A DNA stretch of 64,000 nt. It comes from an uncultured Clostridia bacterium (lineage in GTDB: Bacteria; Bacillota; Clostridia; Oscillospirales; Ruminococcaceae). Shown here one piece after another: positions 26,935 through 36,007 of this stretch (position 1 is the first letter of the stretch; each line of letters begins with the position of its first letter). The stretch is from assembly GCA_947627905.1 (NCBI GenBank), contig CANQXX010000002.1, positions 1 to 64,000 on the forward strand. Reading direction: 5' to 3'. A model generated the notes under the pieces. The model had not been told where the DNA came from and did no database searches. It was given only the letters and a program-made list of their open reading frames with translations. The position numbers were made by a program, and so were the translations under genes.

Positions 26935-27001
26935 AAGATCGGAGTGAGACCACCAGAACATTTAGTTGTGCTGCAAAGCCATATTTAATTAAAATAGATT
27001 G

Positions 27002-27033
27002 ATCCGCAGGATGTTGCTCCTGCGGATTTTTGA
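27002..27033 (+). terminator. Intrinsic terminator of the array transcript
   Basis: ATCCGCAGGatgttgctCCTGCGGATTTTT. Confidence 0.85.
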
Positions 27034-27050
27034 TTTATATGCAATTTGTT

Positions 27051-27079
27051 TTGACTATTTCTGCGTTACTGCATATAAT
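27051..27079 (+). promoter_or_regulatory. asnB promoter
   Basis: TTGACT-17-TATAAT between the array terminator and asnB. Confidence 0.75.
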
Positions 27080-27112
27080 ATTACCGAAATAAATTTTTTG
27101 GAGGAATTTATT

Positions 27113-28954
27113 ATGTGCGCTATTGCAGGGCAAATTTTTCCCGCCGGAATAAAGGCGGAAAAATTCCGCGGAACATATGAAAAAATGTACCGTACAATGA
27201 CCCGCCGCGGTCCGGATCAGAACGGCTCTTTTATAGATGAAAACGCCGCTCTTATCCATGCAAGACTTTCCGTAGTCGATCCGGAAAACGGTTTGCAGCC
27301 TATGGAACTGCATATCGGTGAAAAACATTTTATACTTATTTACAACGGCGAGATCTATAACGCTTCAGAACTTAAAAATGAACTTTCTGCCCTTGGACAT
27401 GATTTTACAACACATTCTGATACTGAAGTCCTGCTCCATGCTTATGCAGAATGGGGCGAAGAATGTACCGGACATCTCAACGGCATTTTTGCTTTTGCCG
27501 TATGGGAAAAGCATAACGGACGCATCTTTTTTGCACGCGACAGAATGGGCGTGAAGCCGTTCTTTTACGCAGTCTGCAATAACAGCTTCATTTTTGCTTC
27601 CGAAATAAAAACTTTGCTTGCACATCCGTTTTTAAGACCTGAGCTTGACCGTGCCGGTCTTATGCAGATAATGCTGTTAGGTCCGGGACGTATCCCCGGT
27701 GACGGCGTTTTCAAGGATATAAAAGAGCTTCTTCCCGGTGAACAGGGATACTTCTATTCCAAAAATTCCGGACTTGAAAAAAAAATTTACTGGCAGCTTG
27801 AAGATAAGGAGCATACCGATAATTTTGAACAGACCGTCGAAAAAGTCAGATTTCTTGTGACGGATTCGATAGAACGGCAGCTCGTATCGGACGTTCCGGT
27901 ATGTACATTTCTGTCGGGAGGATTGGATTCAAGCATAATCTCAGCCGTTGCCGATAAACATTTTACCGAAAAAGGAGAACGCCTTAAAACCGTTTCGGTA
28001 GCCTATAAGGATAACGAAAAATATTTCAGGGCAAGCAAATTCCAGCCAAACAGCGACGAAAACTTTATCAGGATAATGAATGAAAATTTAAATGCGGAAC
28101 ATATGCTTGTCCTTATTGATACTCCCGAGCTTGCATCGGCTCTTTATGAAGCTGTGGACGCGCGCGATCTTCCCGGAATGGCTGACGTGGATTCGTCCCT
28201 GCTGCTGTTCTGCAAGGAGATAAAAAAAGTCGCTACAGTTGCGCTTTCCGGCGAATGTGCCGACGAGATATTCGGCGGCTATCCTTGGTATAGGGATAAA
28301 ACTATCCGGGAAAGAGAGGGTTTCCCATGGGCACAGTCTACAGCATGGAGAGCAGGATTTTTCCGCCCGGAATTTCTTGAAGGTACAGATCCGGTGAAAT
28401 ATGTAGATCACTATTACAGAAAAACCGTTGATGAAAGTTCGATCCTTCCCGGTACAGACAAAACCGAAGCCCGCATGAAGCAGATGATGAACCTGAATGT
28501 AAAATGGTTCATGCAGACGCTTCTTGACCGCAAGGACAGAATGAGTATGTACAGCAGTCTTGAAGTGCGCGTGCCGTTCTGTGACCACAGGATAGCGGAA
28601 TATCTTTATACCGTTCCGTGGGATTTCAAGGATCATAACGGCTGCGAAAAGGGACTGCTCCGTGAAGCGATGAAAGGACTTCTCCCCGAAGAGGTCTTGT
28701 GGCGGAAGAAAAGTCCATATCCAAAAACGCATAATCCCTCGTATATGAAAGCTGTTTCGGAGGAGCTTAGAAAAATAATTTCCGATCCTGATTCTCCTCT
28801 TTTGTCACTCGTGCGGAAAGAAGCTCTGGAAGAACTTCTTGTTTCGGAAAATGCTGCTCCGTGGTACGGTCAGTTAATGAATATCCCCCAGACGATAGCG
28901 TATTTTCTTCAGCTGAATTATTGGCTCGGGAAATACAATGTACAGATCGTATGA
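27113..28954 (+). CDS. asnB: Asparagine synthase (glutamine-hydrolysing)
   Basis: MCAIAGQI (catalytic Cys2), RGPDQNG, YNGEIYN, SGGLDSSI; start set at 27113 after ggagg. Confidence 0.95.
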   Translation: MCAIAGQIFPAGIKAEKFRGTYEKMYRTMTRRGPDQNGSFIDENAALIHARLSVVDPENGLQPMELHIGEKHFILIYNGEIYNASELKNELSALGHDFTTHSDTEVLLHAYAEWGEECTGHLNGIFAFAVWEKHNGRIFFARDRMGVKPFFYAVCNNSFIFASEIKTLLAHPFLRPELDRAGLMQIMLLGPGRIPGDGVFKDIKELLPGEQGYFYSKNSGLEKKIYWQLEDKEHTDNFEQTVEKVRFLVTDSIERQLVSDVPVCTFLSGGLDSSIISAVADKHFTEKGERLKTVSVAYKDNEKYFRASKFQPNSDENFIRIMNENLNAEHMLVLIDTPELASALYEAVDARDLPGMADVDSSLLLFCKEIKKVATVALSGECADEIFGGYPWYRDKTIREREGFPWAQSTAWRAGFFRPEFLEGTDPVKYVDHYYRKTVDESSILPGTDKTEARMKQMMNLNVKWFMQTLLDRKDRMSMYSSLEVRVPFCDHRIAEYLYTVPWDFKDHNGCEKGLLREAMKGLLPEEVLWRKKSPYPKTHNPSYMKAVSEELRKIISDPDSPLLSLVRKEALEELLVSENAAPWYGQLMNIPQTIAYFLQLNYWLGKYNVQIV

Positions 28955-28961
28955 ATATTTT

Positions 28962-28994
28962 ACCGGCGGATACGATATATCCGCCGGTTTTTTA
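28962..28994 (+). terminator. asnB terminator
   Basis: ACCGGCGGATA...TATCCGCCGGTTTTTT. Confidence 0.85.
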
Positions 28995-29057
28995 TGCAAT
29001 GATATATTCCCGTGAAAAGTGCATATAATATTTTTTGAAAAAAATTTTTATTTCCTA

Positions 29058-29110
29058 TTGACAAATACCCTTATGGGGTATATAATATGTGTATACCCCA
29101 TAAGGGTATT
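29058..29110 (+). promoter_or_regulatory. csoR/copA promoter with CsoR-type operator dyads
   Basis: TTGACA-17-TATAAT overlapped by the 19-bp perfect inverted repeat AATACCCTTATGGGGTATA / TATACCCCATAAGGGTATT. Confidence 0.85.
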
Positions 29111-29134
29111 ATACTTTGACGGGGAGAGGATATT

Positions 29135-29443
29135 ATGTCTGAAAATAGATCGTGCGAATGCTGCGAAAAGTCTACCATGCGTTCAGATGATGAAAAAAAG
29201 AAACTTATACACCGTCTCAACCGTATCGAGGGACAGATACGCGGCATACGGGGAATGATCGAAAACAACGCTTACTGCACGGACGTGCTTATCCAGTCGG
29301 CAGCGGTAAATTCAGCGGTAAATTCCTTTAACAGGGAGCTTATTGCAAGCCATATCAAAGGCTGCGTCACAAGGGATATCCGCGACGGCAAGGAAGATGT
29401 GGTAGACGAGCTGGTACTTACTTTGCAGAAGCTAATGAAATAG
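29135..29443 (+). CDS. csoR: Metal-sensing transcriptional repressor (CsoR/FrmR family)
   Basis: LIHRLNRIEGQIRGIRGMIENNAYCTDVLIQ...SHIKGCVTRDI. Confidence 0.9.
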   Translation: MSENRSCECCEKSTMRSDDEKKKLIHRLNRIEGQIRGIRGMIENNAYCTDVLIQSAAVNSAVNSFNRELIASHIKGCVTRDIRDGKEDVVDELVLTLQKLMK

Positions 29444-29453
29444 AGGTGTGACT

Positions 29454-31946
29454 ATGACACAGTTCAATGTTACCGGCATGAGCTGCGCCGCCTGCAGCGC
29501 AAGGGTCGAAAAAGCAGTTTCGGGCGTAGCGGGAGTGACTTCATGCTCCGTCAGCCTGCTGACTAATTCTATGGGCGTTGAAGGTACTGCCGCTCCGGAG
29601 GAGATCATATCCGCTGTTGAAAAAGCCGGATATGGAGCGTCGCTGAAAACTTCATCTTCGTATAAGACCCGTACTTCTCCGGCTGATGATGCTCTTGCGG
29701 ATAAAGAAACTCCTAAATTGAAAAAACGTCTTATTGCGTCGCTTGTTTTTCTGGCAGTTTTAATGTATTTTTCTATGGGACATATGATGTGGGGCTGGAA
29801 AATACCTGCATGGTTTGATGGAAATCATGTTGCCATGGGTATGCTGCAAATGCTTCTTGCAGGCATTGTAATGGTCATAAACCAGAAATTTTTCATAAGC
29901 GGTTTTAAAGGACTTATCCACCGTTCGCCAAACATGGATACGCTTGTTGCCATGGGTTCTATGACGTCTTTTCTGTGGAGCGTTTATGTCCTTTTTGAAA
30001 TGACGGACGCTCAGCTTCACGGAGATCACGAAGCGGTGATGTCATATATGATGGATCTGTATTTTGAGTCCGCAGCAATGATATTAGCTTTGATAACTCT
30101 TGGAAAGATGCTTGAATCCTATTCAAAGGGCAAGACTACCAATGCCCTGAAAGGTCTTATGAAACTTTCTCCTAAAACTGCCGTTATAATAAAGGACGAA
30201 AATGAAATTACCGTTCCTATAGAGCAGGTCCGCAAGGGCGATATTTTTGTGGTAAGACCGGGAGAAAATATTCCTACAGACGGAATAGTCATAGACGGCA
30301 GCAGCGCCGTAAATGAATCTGCGCTTACCGGTGAAAGCATTCCCGTTGACAAGGCAGCAGGGGACAGTGTTTCTGCCGCAACGGTAAACAGATCTGGTTT
30401 TTTGAAATGTGAAGCTACCCGTGTAGGCGAAGATACTACTCTTTCACAGATAATTAAAATGGTAAGTGATGCGGCAGTAACAAAAGCTCCTATCGCCAAA
30501 ATAGCGGATAAGGTCTCGGGAATTTTTGTTCCTGCGGTAATAGGTATTGCTGCTGTCACTCTTATAGTATGGCTTGCCGCAGGGCAAACCGCCGGTTATG
30601 CTCTTGCAAGAGCAATTTCCGTTCTTGTAATAAGCTGCCCATGCGCTCTCGGACTTGCCACTCCTGTGGCAATAATGGTTGGCAACGGAGTCGGCGCACG
30701 AAACGGCATACTGTTCAAAAATGCAGTTTCCCTTGAAGAAACAGGAAAAATTAAAATAGCAGCGCTTGACAAGACCGGAACTATCACAAAGGGCGAACCG
30801 GAGGTCACAGATATTTTTCCGGCGGAAGATCTTTCCGAAAATGATTTTCTGACTATTGCCGCATCGCTTGAAAATAAAAGCGAACATCCCCTTGCAGGAG
30901 CGGTGATGAAAAAAGCTGCCGAAAAAAATATTTCTCCGGAAGAAGTTTCGGATTTTAAGGCATTTTCGGGAAACGGACTTTCCGCAGTTATGGACGGAAA
31001 GACCATAACCGGCGGAAGCGTAAAGTTCATATCTGAAAATACAACAGTTCCGGAGGATATCCTTTCCCGTGCCGACGCATTGTCTGAAAAAGGAAAAACG
31101 CCTGTGCTTTTCACTTCCGACGGAAAATTCATAGGTATGATAGCTGCCGCCGACGTTATCAAAGAGGATAGTTACGAAGCAATAAAGGAACTTAGGGAAA
31201 TGGGAATAAGGGTAGTAATGCTTACCGGCGACAATGAGCGCACCGCAAAAGCTATCGGCGAACAGGCAGGCGTTGATGAGGTCATTGCCGGCGTACTTCC
31301 TGACGGAAAGGAAAGCGTTATCCGTTCATTGCAGGAACAGGGCAGGACGGCAATGGTGGGCGACGGTATCAACGACGCTCCTGCGCTTACAAGAGCGGAT
31401 ATAGGCATTGCAATAGGAGCAGGTGCTGACATTGCAATAGATGCGGCGGATGTCGTTCTTGTAAAAAGCAGGCTGAGCGATGTTCCGGCGGCTGTGCGCC
31501 TCAGCAGAGCGGCGCTAAGAAATATCCACGAAAATCTTTTCTGGGCATTTTTCTATAACGTTATAGGTATTCCTCTTGCTGCCGGCGTATGGATACCTAT
31601 ATTCGGCTGGACGCTCAACCCGATGTTCGGAGCGGCGGCTATGAGCCTGTCGAGCTTCTGCGTAGTTACGAACGCATTAAGGCTCAATCTTTTCAAAGTG
31701 AACAGCAGAGCAAAGGATAATGCCGATACACCGGAAAATATGCGTATCATAAAAATAAAGGGCATGATGTGCGAACACTGTGAAGCCCGTATAAAAGGCG
31801 CTCTGGAAGCTCTTCCGGAGATAAATTCTGCGAAGGCAGACTATAAAAAAGGAACGGCTGTTGTTTCAATAAATTCCGATATAGACGCTGAAAAAGTCCG
31901 TTCGGCAATTGAGGAACAAGGTTATAAATTCAAATCTATAAAATAA
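29454..31946 (+). CDS. copA: Copper-translocating P-type ATPase with N- and C-terminal HMA domains
   Basis: GMSCAACSARVEKA, CPCALGLATPVA, DKTGTITKGE, GDGINDAPAL, C-terminal GMMCEHCEARIKGAL. Confidence 0.95.
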   Translation: MTQFNVTGMSCAACSARVEKAVSGVAGVTSCSVSLLTNSMGVEGTAAPEEIISAVEKAGYGASLKTSSSYKTRTSPADDALADKETPKLKKRLIASLVFLAVLMYFSMGHMMWGWKIPAWFDGNHVAMGMLQMLLAGIVMVINQKFFISGFKGLIHRSPNMDTLVAMGSMTSFLWSVYVLFEMTDAQLHGDHEAVMSYMMDLYFESAAMILALITLGKMLESYSKGKTTNALKGLMKLSPKTAVIIKDENEITVPIEQVRKGDIFVVRPGENIPTDGIVIDGSSAVNESALTGESIPVDKAAGDSVSAATVNRSGFLKCEATRVGEDTTLSQIIKMVSDAAVTKAPIAKIADKVSGIFVPAVIGIAAVTLIVWLAAGQTAGYALARAISVLVISCPCALGLATPVAIMVGNGVGARNGILFKNAVSLEETGKIKIAALDKTGTITKGEPEVTDIFPAEDLSENDFLTIAASLENKSEHPLAGAVMKKAAEKNISPEEVSDFKAFSGNGLSAVMDGKTITGGSVKFISENTTVPEDILSRADALSEKGKTPVLFTSDGKFIGMIAAADVIKEDSYEAIKELREMGIRVVMLTGDNERTAKAIGEQAGVDEVIAGVLPDGKESVIRSLQEQGRTAMVGDGINDAPALTRADIGIAIGAGADIAIDAADVVLVKSRLSDVPAAVRLSRAALRNIHENLFWAFFYNVIGIPLAAGVWIPIFGWTLNPMFGAAAMSLSSFCVVTNALRLNLFKVNSRAKDNADTPENMRIIKIKGMMCEHCEARIKGALEALPEINSAKADYKKGTAVVSINSDIDAEKVRSAIEEQGYKFKSIK

Positions 31947-31960
31947 ATGGAGGAATAGCA

Positions 31961-32215
31961 ATGTACAAAACAATCCTTGAAGTTGAAGGCATGATGTGCG
32001 GCCACTGTGAGGCGCACGTCAATGACACAGTAAGAAAATCATTTGATGTGAAAAAAGTCACATCTTCTCACAGCAAAGGACAGACGGAAATTATTTCCGA
32101 ATCGCCGCTCGATGAGGAAAAGCTCAAGGCTGCGATAAACGAAACAGGCTATACTGTAAATTCGGTAAAAACAGAAGAATTTGACAAAAAAGGCTTTTCA
32201 CTTTTCAATAAATAA
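31961..32215 (+). CDS. HMA-domain copper chaperone-like protein
   Basis: VEGMMCGHCEAHVNDTV. Confidence 0.88.
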   Translation: MYKTILEVEGMMCGHCEAHVNDTVRKSFDVKKVTSSHSKGQTEIISESPLDEEKLKAAINETGYTVNSVKTEEFDKKGFSLFNK

Positions 32216-32231
32216 AGGAGGAAATATTATC

Positions 32232-32435
32232 ATGGAGATCACAAAGGAAACTATAATGGGCGATATGCTCCAGTATGACGGAGGGATAGCATATATCCTT
32301 ATGCAGTCGGGAATGCACTGCGTAGGCTGTCCTTCGTCTATCGGCGAATCTCTTGAGGAAGCCTGCATGGTGCACGGTCTTGACCCTGACGCCGTACTTA
32401 AAGATATCAATGAATATCTTGCATCAAAAAAATAA
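32232..32435 (+). CDS. DUF1858 domain-containing protein
   Basis: MGDMLQYDGGIAYILMQSGMHCVGCPSSIGESLEEACMVHGLD pattern. Confidence 0.85.
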   Translation: MEITKETIMGDMLQYDGGIAYILMQSGMHCVGCPSSIGESLEEACMVHGLDPDAVLKDINEYLASKK

Positions 32436-32448
32436 TCTGACAGGTCAG

Positions 32449-32478
32449 ATTCAGGTCAGCCGTACGGCTGACCTGAAT
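32449..32478. terminator. Perfect 30-bp palindrome after the copper cluster
   Basis: ATTCAGGTCAGCCGTACGGCTGACCTGAAT; no strong U-tract. Confidence 0.5.
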
Positions 32479-32665
32479 TTGCAGAAAAATATAATGCAGC
32501 GCATGATATTTTTCAATGGGATTTAAAACAGCAGGCAAAAACTATACGAATTTTAAAATAAAACAGAGATATTATGATAAATACTATAAAATCTCGCTTT
32601 TTTTGTACATGAATTAAGAGGAATTTTTTAATTTCCTGTGCTAATATTGATCTGAGGTGATAAAC

Positions 32666-33505
32666 ATGGAATGGGTGGAACGGTTAAACAGATCCCTGAA
32701 ATACATAGAGGAACATCTTACGGACGAAATTGATTATGAGAAATTGGCGCGTACAGCCGGCTGTTCGTCATACCACTATCAGAGAATGTTTGTTTATATG
32801 GCCGGGATTCCTCTTTCGGAATATATCCGCAGACGGAAAATGTCACTTGCCGCCGTTGATATCAATAACGGTGCAAAAATTATAGACACTGCTCTGAAAT
32901 ACGGTTACAATTCTCCTACAGCATTTAACAGAGCGTTCCAAAGTATTCACGGAATTGCACCCTCCGCCGTAAAGACAGAAGGCGCGGCTGTCAGATTTTT
33001 CCCTGCAATCACCTTTACAATTTCAATAAAAGGAGCAGAGGAAATGAATTATCGTATCGAAACAAAAGAACCGTTCAGGATCGTTGGAATTTCAATTCCA
33101 ATTGCAAAAGATCTTGAAACAAATTTTAATGACGTTCCGAAAAAATGGAACGAAGCCGCTTCCGACGGAACTTTGCAGCAGCTTGTAAAGTTAATGGATA
33201 CGCCGCCTATGGGCGTGCTGGGACTTTGCGTTTACAATGAGGAACAGTGGCGGTATTTTATTGCTGTTGCGAGTTCAAAGGATGCAGGTGATTTTGAGGA
33301 ATACACAGTTCCTGCGGCAACGTGGGCGGTGTTTTCCGGAGAGGGAACGTCCAAATCAATTCAGGAGCTGGAAAGGCGCATTTATACGGAATGGCTGCCC
33401 ACTTCGGGATATGAATACGGGAACGCTCCCGATGTGGAGGTTTATCTTGACCCCGATCCTGCAAATTCAAAATTTGAAGTATGGATACCTGTAATCAAAA
33501 AGTAA
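32666..33505 (+). CDS. AraC-family regulator with GyrI-like effector-binding domain
   Basis: N-terminal AraC HTH (YHYQRMFVYMAGIPLSEYIRRRKMSLAAVDI...YGYNSPTAFNRAFQSIHGIAPS) plus C-terminal effector-binding domain. Confidence 0.9.
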   Translation: MEWVERLNRSLKYIEEHLTDEIDYEKLARTAGCSSYHYQRMFVYMAGIPLSEYIRRRKMSLAAVDINNGAKIIDTALKYGYNSPTAFNRAFQSIHGIAPSAVKTEGAAVRFFPAITFTISIKGAEEMNYRIETKEPFRIVGISIPIAKDLETNFNDVPKKWNEAASDGTLQQLVKLMDTPPMGVLGLCVYNEEQWRYFIAVASSKDAGDFEEYTVPAATWAVFSGEGTSKSIQELERRIYTEWLPTSGYEYGNAPDVEVYLDPDPANSKFEVWIPVIKK

Positions 33506-33592
33506 TTTTTTACGGCTGTGATGATCTTCACAGCCGTAAATTATGTGTAAAAAACTATTGCAAAACCCCGAAAAATAATGTATAATTGATTT

Positions 33593-33745
33593 ATGACTAT
33601 TCCCGAAAATGAATTTTATCATTTTGATGCGCCCTGCACAATTGAAAATCAGATATTGCTTTTTGAAAACGCCGGATTTGAAAATGTCCGCAAAGTTTTC
33701 AGAATGGGCAATACAACAATTATTATCGGTCAAAAAGGAAAATAA
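33593..33745 (+). pseudogene. 50-aa ORF resembling the C-terminus of a SAM-dependent methyltransferase (possible remnant)
   Basis: MTIPENEFYHFDAPCTIENQILLFENAGFENVRKVFRMGNTTIIIGQKGK*; matches the terminal strands of class-I methyltransferases; no N-terminal domain upstream. Confidence 0.4.
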
Positions 33746-33748
33746 ATT

Positions 33749-34765
33749 ATGAAAATTCTTGCAATCGAAAGCTCCTGCGATGAAACTGCTGCGGCTGTGG
33801 TGGAGGAAGGCAGAAAGATCCTTTCAAACATCGTCGCTTCGCAGATCGAGGAGCATAAAAAATTCGGCGGTGTCGTTCCCGAGCTTGCTTCAAGGCGGCA
33901 CTGTGAAAATATTCTTGACGTGGTTAAACGTTCTCTTGCGGACGCGGAATGTTCCCTTGACGATATTGACGTATTTGCGGTAACATATGCGCCGGGACTT
34001 ATCGGTGCACTGCTTGTGGGAACGAGCTTTGCAAAAGGTCTTGCAATGGCGACCGGGAAACCTCTCGTTCCCGTTCACCATATCGCGGGACACATCGCGG
34101 CAAATTACCTCACGGACGAAACCCTTAAACCGCCTTACCTCTGCCTTGTTGCAAGCGGCGGACATTCGCATATTATAGAAGTCCTTGACTACACAAAGTA
34201 TCACGTTATCGGCAGAACTCGTGACGATGCGGCAGGGGAAGCCTTTGACAAGGCGGCAAGAGTTCTTGGATTCCCGTACCCCGGCGGCGTTCATATTGAC
34301 AAGGCGGCGCAGACGGGAAACCCCGATACTTATACTTTGCCCCACCCGAAAATTTCGGGCTGCGAATTTGATTTTTCATTTTCAGGACTGAAAACAGCGG
34401 TAATAAATATTGCCCACAACGCGGAACAAAAGGGCGTTGAAATAAATAAAAACGACCTTGCGGCGTCTTTTCAGAAAACCGTTTCGGAAATTCTGGTGAG
34501 CAGGACGATCGCCGCTGCGGAACAGTTCGGATATAAAACAGTTGCACTTGCGGGGGGAGTTTCCGCAAATTCAGCGGTGAGAAATTTACTTGAAAAAGAG
34601 TGCAAAAAGAAGGGCTTCAAGCTTTATATGCCCGCGCTGTATCTTTGTGGAGACAACGCCGCAATGATAGGCTGTCAGGCGTATTACGACTATCTTGCGG
34701 GACGGCGCGCGGACGAAAGTCTTAACGCTGTAGCAACACTTTCGCTGGACGAAATTTCAACATAA
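33749..34765 (+). CDS. tsaD: tRNA N6-adenosine threonylcarbamoyltransferase
   Basis: LAIESSCDETAAAVVE, HHIAGHIAAN, GGHSHI, GGVSANSAVR, CGDNAAMIG. Confidence 0.96.
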   Translation: MKILAIESSCDETAAAVVEEGRKILSNIVASQIEEHKKFGGVVPELASRRHCENILDVVKRSLADAECSLDDIDVFAVTYAPGLIGALLVGTSFAKGLAMATGKPLVPVHHIAGHIAANYLTDETLKPPYLCLVASGGHSHIIEVLDYTKYHVIGRTRDDAAGEAFDKAARVLGFPYPGGVHIDKAAQTGNPDTYTLPHPKISGCEFDFSFSGLKTAVINIAHNAEQKGVEINKNDLAASFQKTVSEILVSRTIAAAEQFGYKTVALAGGVSANSAVRNLLEKECKKKGFKLYMPALYLCGDNAAMIGCQAYYDYLAGRRADESLNAVATLSLDEIST

Positions 34766-34787
34766 TTTTTTAATGGGGGAAAAATAA

Positions 34788-35981
34788 ATGAAATTTTTTA
34801 ATTACGCGTGGAAAATAATTTTAATGGCGGCTTTGCTTTGCGGAATGGTCGTCGGTTGGTTCATAATTGCTTTTTCAATGTCGGACGGACTTTTCGGCGG
34901 CGGACCTTCGGAGGCGGAATGGGCAATTATATGGCTGATCTCTGCGGCGGCTTTTGCTGCATACATTTTCCTTGGGATAAAATTGAGCCGTGTGGGGAAT
35001 GCAAGACCTGAAGAAACGGACAGCATTCCCCAAAAGGCAAAACAGCCGCTTTTAGTGATAATTCCGTCAATTGCATTGGCTGTTCTTGTATTTGCTTTTC
35101 CTTCATTACAATATAATTTTGAAGAATTTATCACCGCCAAAAAAGCGCAGGCGGCTGTAAAAAATGCGGAAGAAATAATTCAGTATGAACAGGGCGGGAA
35201 TATATACGGTTCAACAATTTATGACACTTCCGTAAATAAGGATTCCGTGTTGATAGACTATGACAGCAAAACCGTCACATTTCTTTTCAGTTCTCCATTA
35301 GACGAATGTATTCAGGTGGAACTGCAAAGCGGCGGTCTGCACGGCAAGCAGAATTTTCAGTATGTTACAAAGCTTGGCTCTCCCGGAAAAACTTTTACCA
35401 CATTTTACAGCAAAGAGGGTTATGAACATCTCACTTCCGGAATACTTCTGGAAATGGAGAACGGCACGGTTTATTCCGCCGAACTTGACAATGAATATCT
35501 TGGGCTTAGTGTTTATCCGTGGGGATATATAAAAAATGTTCTCGAAGCATCGGATATATCAATTCCATACGGCAATACTTTTCCCGACAATTATTTTGAA
35601 ATTGAAAAAAGTACGCTTTTCCTTGATACAAAAACAAATACCGTCTCGGTGGCATATTGTGATGAGGGACGTGTAGGCTGTAGCAGTTATGAACTTCAGA
35701 AAACCGATAAGGTGGAAGATATTTATTTGCAGGCAAAAATTCCCCTTGAGGTTGGGGGGACTGTTTACGCATATGCAATAGGAGTTTCTAAAGATTCGTG
35801 GGATAAAAAACGCACTGACGGATTTGTACTTATTGATGAGGACGGCAGTATTTTCACAGATGATGACAGAGACAATCCCGAAAGTTTCTGGGGATATTGG
35901 AACTTTTACTATTCGGAATACAAATGCCCGGAAGAACACGTTGACATAACGGCAGACGGGATCATAAAAAGAAATGATTAA
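34788..35981 (+). CDS. Hypothetical membrane protein
   Basis: 397 aa, three N-terminal TM segments, large extracytoplasmic C-terminal domain. Confidence 0.65.
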   Translation: MKFFNYAWKIILMAALLCGMVVGWFIIAFSMSDGLFGGGPSEAEWAIIWLISAAAFAAYIFLGIKLSRVGNARPEETDSIPQKAKQPLLVIIPSIALAVLVFAFPSLQYNFEEFITAKKAQAAVKNAEEIIQYEQGGNIYGSTIYDTSVNKDSVLIDYDSKTVTFLFSSPLDECIQVELQSGGLHGKQNFQYVTKLGSPGKTFTTFYSKEGYEHLTSGILLEMENGTVYSAELDNEYLGLSVYPWGYIKNVLEASDISIPYGNTFPDNYFEIEKSTLFLDTKTNTVSVAYCDEGRVGCSSYELQKTDKVEDIYLQAKIPLEVGGTVYAYAIGVSKDSWDKKRTDGFVLIDEDGSIFTDDDRDNPESFWGYWNFYYSEYKCPEEHVDITADGIIKRND

Positions 35982-36007
35982 TTATTATTATGTAAAGGAA
36001 AGATATT

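Larger units (their letters stand above)
26364..26961 (+). repeat. Tandem irregular array of GGAGTGAG(T/A)CC elements
   Basis: Copies at 26364 (GGAGTGAGACCACCTGACAG), 26480 (AGGTGAGTCCGACAGGAC, degenerate), 26614, 26730 and 26833 (GGAGTGAGTCCAATGGCATAG/A), 26941 (GGAGTGAGACCACCAGAACA); spacing about 103-134 nt. Confidence 0.85.
25678..27033 (+). ncRNA. Unclassified transcript of about 1.35 kb with structured 5' domain and repeat/micro-ORF array
   Basis: Own promoter and own terminator; no plus-strand ORF of 60 aa or more inside it; repeated GGAGTGAG elements, many short hairpins; asnB has a separate promoter downstream. Confidence 0.6.

Noticed and set aside
26364-26961. CRISPR array
   Set aside because: Elements are 21 nt or less, spacing is 103-134 nt and irregular, intervening sequence contains SDs and stops, and no cas genes are nearby.
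25678-27033. Retron, group II intron or other RT-linked element
   Set aside because: No reverse transcriptase, maturase or HNH ORF in or near the region; no recognisable domain V.
26999-27112. N-terminal extension of asnB (651-aa version)
   Set aside because: It overlaps the terminator and the asnB promoter. MCAIAG with catalytic Cys2 and SD at 27113 is the proper start.
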